Source of the DNA: CAIYYX01 sp035530135 | Lineage (GTDB): Bacteria; Pseudomonadota; Gammaproteobacteria; Burkholderiales; Rhodocyclaceae | Direction of reading: 5' to 3' | NCBI GenBank assembly: GCA_035530135.1 | Contig: DATKVJ010000113.1 | Span: 1 to 9,029 of the forward strand | DNA length: 9,029 nucleotides | Part shown: positions 6,069 to 9,029 of the stretch, piece after piece | Layout: every line of letters begins with the position of its first letter | Position numbering within the stretch: position 1 is the first letter of the stretch | The notes under the pieces: model-generated | What the model was told of the DNA's origin: nothing | Seen by the model: the letters and a program-made list of their open reading frames with translations, nothing else | The model's database searches: none | Translations under genes and position numbers: made by a program

Positions 6069-6458
6069 CCCGGGCAGCTCGCGCTTGCTGCCGTCGTCAT
6101 TGGTCGCGACGTAGGTCAGGGTCGCTTCGGTGACCTTGACCACCACCGGGTCCGCCGGGTGCCGCTCGGCGTACACCTGGACATCGACGGTGATCGAGGT
6201 GCGGCCGACGCGGATCACCTCGGCGTAGAAGCTCACCACGTCGCCGACCGAGATCGGCTGCTTGAACTGGAAGGCATTGACCGCGACCGTGGCGATGCGT
6301 CCGCGCGCGCGCTTCATGGCGGCGAAACCGCCGGCCAAGTCCACCTGGGACATCACCCAGCCGCCGAAGATGTCGCCCGCGGCATTGACGTCCGCCGGCA
6401 TCGGCACCACGCGCAGGGTCGGCTGGATGTCGGGCAGGGTGATTTTCTGTTCGCTCAT
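6063..6458 (-). CDS. yciA: Acyl-CoA thioesterase, YciA type
   Basis: YciA-type hotdog-fold thioesterases hydrolyse a broad range of acyl-CoAs to free acids and CoA in the cytosol, probably balancing CoA pools and supporting membrane biogenesis. The 131-residue length fits. The signature PADVNAAGDIFGGWVMSQVD (residues 21-40) contains the conserved N25 and the catalytic-type aspartate D40, followed by the hotdog central helix (LAGGFAAMKRA). The strands TVAVNAFQFKQPISVGDVV and FYAEVIRVGRTSITVDVQVY are also typical. The start is supported by AAGGA 7 nt upstream. It is transcribed away from the ABC exporter and runs tail to tail into the ThDP gene, their stop codons sitting side by side in CCTCATAG. 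No terminator hairpin fits between them, so the two 3' ends may produce overlapping antisense transcripts. Confidence 0.92.
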   Translation of the reverse strand: MSEQKITLPDIQPTLRVVPMPADVNAAGDIFGGWVMSQVDLAGGFAAMKRARGRIATVAVNAFQFKQPISVGDVVSFYAEVIRVGRTSITVDVQVYAERHPADPVVVKVTEATLTYVATNDDGSKRELPGL

Positions 6459-6487
6459 GTCGTTTCCTTGAGAGTCTTCCGCTCCTC

Positions 6488-6516
6488 ATGATAAGGCCCG
6501 GCGAGGCTTCTTGCTC
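6488..6516 (-). promoter_or_regulatory. Candidate promoter for yciA
   Basis: On the minus strand TATCAT (6493-6488) matches the -10 consensus at five of six positions. The 17-nt-spaced upstream hexamer (GAGCAA, 6516-6511) is a poor -35. Transcription from here would begin near 6481 and give a leader of about 22 nt that includes the AAGGA ribosome binding site. The position is sensible in this short divergent region, but the evidence is limited to the -10. Confidence 0.3.
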
Positions 6517-6535
6517 GATGCGCTTACCGGCGGGC

Positions 6536-6544
6536 TGCTAGAAT
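6536..6544 (+). promoter_or_regulatory. Extended -10 promoter for the Atm1-type exporter
   Basis: TGCTAGAAT combines the extended -10 dinucleotide TG (6536-6537) with a -10 hexamer TAGAAT (6539-6544) that matches consensus at five of six positions. No good -35 lies 16-18 nt upstream, as is common with extended -10 promoters. The expected start site, about 7 nt downstream, falls on or next to the A of the ATG at 6551, and no Shine-Dalgarno sequence fits between, so the transcript may be leaderless. Confidence 0.5.
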
Positions 6545-6550
6545 CCGGAC

Positions 6551-8374
6551 ATGAGAAGAAGCACGAGCGCCGTCGCCCTGCCCGGCCCACAGCCGAAGGA
6601 GCGCCACGACTGGCAGACCGTCAAGGCCCTGATCCCTTATCTGCTGGCCTGGAAGGGCCGAGTCCTGTTCGCGCTGGTCTTCCTGATCGGGGCGAAGGTC
6701 GCCAACGTCGCGGTGCCGATGGTGTTCAAGAGCATCATCGACACCCTGGGCATGCCGGCAGAGAAAGCGGCGATGCTGGTGCCGCTGGGCCTGCTCGCAG
6801 CCTACGGCGCGCTGCGCTTCTCGACCTCGATGTTCACCGAGCTGCGCGAACTGCTGTTCGCCCGTGTGACCCAGCACGCGGTCCGCGCCATCGCCCTGCA
6901 GGTGTTCGAGCATCTGCACGCGCTCTCGCTGCGCTTCCACCTGGAGCGCCAGACCGGAGGGCTGACCCGCGACATCGAGCGCGGCACGCGCGCCATCGGC
7001 TCGCTGATCAGCTATACGCTGTACTCGATCCTGCCGACGCTGGTGGAAATCTCGCTGGTGCTGGGCATACTCGCCTACAAGTACGACGGCAGCTTCGTGC
7101 TGATCACCGTGGCGGCGCTGACCACCTACATCGGCTTCACCGTGACCGTCACCAACTGGCGCACCCACCTGCGCCGCGAGGCCAACGAGCTGGACTCCGC
7201 GGCCAACATCCGCGCCATCGACAGCCTGCTCAACTACGAGACGGTCAAGTACTTCAACAACGAGCTGTACGAGGCGAAGCGCTACGACGGCCAGCTGCAG
7301 AAGTGGGAGACCGCCCAGGTGAAAAGCCAGATGTCGCTCTCCTTTCTCAACCTGGGGCAGGCGCTGATCATCTCCGTCGCGGTGGCCCTGATGATGTGGC
7401 GGGCGGCGGCGGGCGTCGCCTCGGGCAGGATGACGGTGGGCGACATCGTGCTGGTCAATGCCTTCCTGATCCAGTTGTACATACCGCTCAACTTCCTGGG
7501 CGTGCTCTACCGCGAGATCCGCCAGTCGCTCACCGATATCGAGCGCATGTTCACCCTGCTGAATCAGCACCGCGAGGTGCAAGACGCCCCCGACGCCCGG
7601 GAGCTGTCTGGCGGCGCCTGCGCAGTCGCCTTCGATCACGTCGGTTTCGGCTACGACGCCAAGCGCCAGATCCTGTTCGACGTCGATTTTGCCATCCCCG
7701 CCGGCAAGACGGTGGCGGTGGTCGGACACAGCGGTTCGGGCAAGTCCACCCTGGCGCGCCTGCTCTATCGCTTCTACGACGTCAATAGCGGCGGCATCCG
7801 CATCAACGGCTCGGACGTCCGGGCGCTGACCCAGTCGTCCCTGCGCGCGGCGATCGGCATCGTGCCCCAGGATACGGTGCTGTTCAACGACACCCTCTAC
7901 TACAACATCCAGTACGGGCGGCCTGAGGCGAGCCGCGAGGAGGTGTTCTCCGCCGCGGCCGCCGCCCAGCTCGACGATTTCATCTCCCGCCTGCCCGACG
8001 GCTACCAGACCCCCGTCGGCGAGCGCGGCCTCAAGCTCTCCGGCGGCGAGAAGCAGCGCGTCGCGATCGCCCGGGCGCTGTTGAAAAACCCGCCGATCCT
8101 GATCTTCGACGAGGCCACCTCGGCGCTCGACTCCAAGACCGAGAAGGCGATCCAGGCTCAGCTCGAACAGGTGGCGATCGGCCATACCACGCTGGTGATC
8201 GCCCACCGGCTGTCGACGGTGATGAACGCCGACGAGATCCTGGTGCTCGACCAGGGCCGCATCGTCGAACGCGGCAGCCATCGCGCCTTGCTGGAGCGGG
8301 ACGGCGTCTATGCCCAGATGTGGGCGCTGCAGCAGCAGGACGAGGCGGAGCACGAGCTGCCGGTTCCGGCGTGA
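6551..8374 (+). CDS. Atm1/ABCB7-type ABC exporter (permease-ATPase)
   Basis: A homodimeric inner-membrane half-transporter of the Atm1/HMT1/ABCB7 family. Bacterial members export glutathione conjugates and metal-glutathione complexes; mitochondrial relatives serve Fe-S protein assembly. The 607 residues comprise a six-helix membrane domain (about 30-335) and an ATPase domain (about 355-590) with Walker A GHSGSGKST (392-400), Q-loop Q440, signature LSGGE (496-500), Walker B LIFDE (517-521) and H-loop H552. Family-specific stretches are clear: TNWRTHLRREAN, DSLLNYETVKYFNNE and FLNLGQ. From memory, the glutathione-contacting residues of the Novosphingobium Atm1 (Y195, R206, R210, N269, Q272) correspond to Y193, R204, R208, N267 and Q270 with a constant offset of two. 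This favours a thiol-conjugate exporter over a lipid A flippase (MsbA). The ATG lacks a ribosome binding site (see the promoter entry), but no better downstream start exists before the first membrane helix. gltL follows after 41 nt. Confidence 0.92.
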   Translation: MRRSTSAVALPGPQPKERHDWQTVKALIPYLLAWKGRVLFALVFLIGAKVANVAVPMVFKSIIDTLGMPAEKAAMLVPLGLLAAYGALRFSTSMFTELRELLFARVTQHAVRAIALQVFEHLHALSLRFHLERQTGGLTRDIERGTRAIGSLISYTLYSILPTLVEISLVLGILAYKYDGSFVLITVAALTTYIGFTVTVTNWRTHLRREANELDSAANIRAIDSLLNYETVKYFNNELYEAKRYDGQLQKWETAQVKSQMSLSFLNLGQALIISVAVALMMWRAAAGVASGRMTVGDIVLVNAFLIQLYIPLNFLGVLYREIRQSLTDIERMFTLLNQHREVQDAPDARELSGGACAVAFDHVGFGYDAKRQILFDVDFAIPAGKTVAVVGHSGSGKSTLARLLYRFYDVNSGGIRINGSDVRALTQSSLRAAIGIVPQDTVLFNDTLYYNIQYGRPEASREEVFSAAAAAQLDDFISRLPDGYQTPVGERGLKLSGGEKQRVAIARALLKNPPILIFDEATSALDSKTEKAIQAQLEQVAIGHTTLVIAHRLSTVMNADEILVLDQGRIVERGSHRALLERDGVYAQMWALQQQDEAEHELPVPA

Positions 8375-8415
8375 GCCGGCATCCTGGTCAAGCGCTCCCG
8401 GAAGAGGCTGGTCGC

Positions 8416-9029
8416 ATGATTTCCATCCACAAGGTCAGCAAGCACTACGGCAGCTTCCAGGTTCTCGCCGAGTGCACGGCCGAGGTCGGGAAGGGGGAGG
8501 TCATCGTCGTCTGCGGCCCCTCGGGGTCGGGCAAGTCGACCCTGATCAAGTGCGTCAATGGCCTCGAGCCCTTCGAGCAGGGCGAGATCGTGGTCAATGG
8601 CATCTCCGTCGGCGATCCGAAAACGAACCTCTCCAAGCTGCGTGCCCACGTCGGCATGGTGTTCCAGAACTTCGAGTTGTTCCCGCACATGAGCATCACC
8701 GACAACCTCGCCATCGCCCAGACCAAGGTGCTCGGCCGCAGCCGGGAGGAAGCGGTCGAGAGGGGACTCAAGCTGCTCGAGCGCGTCGGCCTTGTGGCCC
8801 AGGCCGGGAAGTTCCCCGGCCAGCTTTCCGGCGGCCAGCAGCAGCGCGTCGCCATCGCCAGGGCGCTGGCCATGGATCCGATCTGCATGCTGTTCGACGA
8901 GCCGACCTCGGCGCTCGACCCGGAGATGGTCAATGACGTCCTCGACGTCATGGTCGGACTGGCGCAGGAGGGCATGACCATGATGGTCGTCACCCACGAG
9001 ATGGGCTTCGCGCGCCGCGTGGCGCACCG
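8416..9029 (+). CDS. gltL: Glutamate/aspartate ABC importer ATPase GltL (3' truncated by window)
   Basis: The first 204 codons of the ATPase of a polar amino acid uptake transporter; the frame is open at the right edge and the family is about 240 residues, so only the end is missing. It shows Walker A GPSGSGKST (34-42), Q-loop Q84 in GMVFQNFELFPHMSI, signature LSGGQQQR (137-144), Walker B MLFDEP (158-163), D-loop SALD and H-loop H194 in VVTHEMGFAR. Similarity to E. coli GltL as I recall it runs throughout, including VVCGPSGSGKSTLIK and LDPEMVNDVLDVMV. The start has GAGG 8 nt before the ATG. GltL energises uptake with the permeases GltJ/GltK and the binding protein GltI. Those are not upstream here, where an exporter gene sits instead, so they must lie downstream or elsewhere. 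Specificity for glutamate/aspartate is inferred from similarity. Confidence 0.92.
   Translation, partial: MISIHKVSKHYGSFQVLAECTAEVGKGEVIVVCGPSGSGKSTLIKCVNGLEPFEQGEIVVNGISVGDPKTNLSKLRAHVGMVFQNFELFPHMSITDNLAIAQTKVLGRSREEAVERGLKLLERVGLVAQAGKFPGQLSGGQQQRVAIARALAMDPICMLFDEPTSALDPEMVNDVLDVMVGLAQEGMTMMVVTHEMGFARRVAH

Noticed and set aside
6524..8353. 609-residue open frame on the minus strand opposite the ABC exporter
   Set aside because: Low-complexity His/Gln/Gly/Arg translation, fully antisense to an exporter with all ABC motifs; a composition artefact.

Overview
The window is GC-rich chromosomal DNA with tightly packed housekeeping-type genes. I would place it in the Proteobacteria, most likely a betaproteobacterium of the Rhodocyclales type. 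This is inferred from the minus-strand order DUF2802 protein, SPOR protein, RidA, RecG, from the close GltL and YciA matches, and from base composition; no rRNA or other marker confirms it. I see no phage, transposase, CRISPR array, tRNA or rRNA.

Layout. Positions 1-249 hold no gene I can support. They carry a mosaic of short palindromic repeats downstream of recG. Positions 250-4074 are a minus-strand cluster that looks like one operon, transcribed leftward: a membrane-anchored DUF2802 protein, a membrane-anchored SPOR-domain protein overlapping it, the enamine deaminase RidA, and the DNA helicase RecG. A possible 27-codon reading frame lies just upstream of the DUF2802 gene. Positions 4075-4334 form a divergent control region. 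On the plus strand from 4335 is a thiamine-diphosphate enzyme of the acetolactate synthase-like superfamily. It meets, tail to tail with a 6-nt overlap, a minus-strand acyl-CoA thioesterase of the YciA type. A 92-nt divergent region then separates yciA from a plus-strand Atm1/ABCB7-type ABC exporter. That gene is followed after 41 nt by the start of gltL, the ATPase of a glutamate/aspartate importer, which runs off the right edge.

How the genes relate. The left cluster combines envelope proteins with metabolite and DNA repair genes, so it is a conserved neighbourhood rather than one pathway. The ThDP enzyme and YciA both act in central carbon and acyl metabolism, but their convergent arrangement does not imply joint function. 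The Atm1-type exporter and gltL are co-directional and may be co-transcribed, but they act on different substrates.

The most notable feature is inside recG. The reading frame carries an extra stretch of about 40 codons between the wedge region and the helicase motor. Its DNA is a chain of perfect hairpins, and it shares a 15-nt block with the repeat mosaic just beyond the recG stop. This looks like an intergenic-type palindromic element that entered a coding region and kept the frame open. Otherwise the window is ordinary, and I did not find a convincing new multi-gene system.
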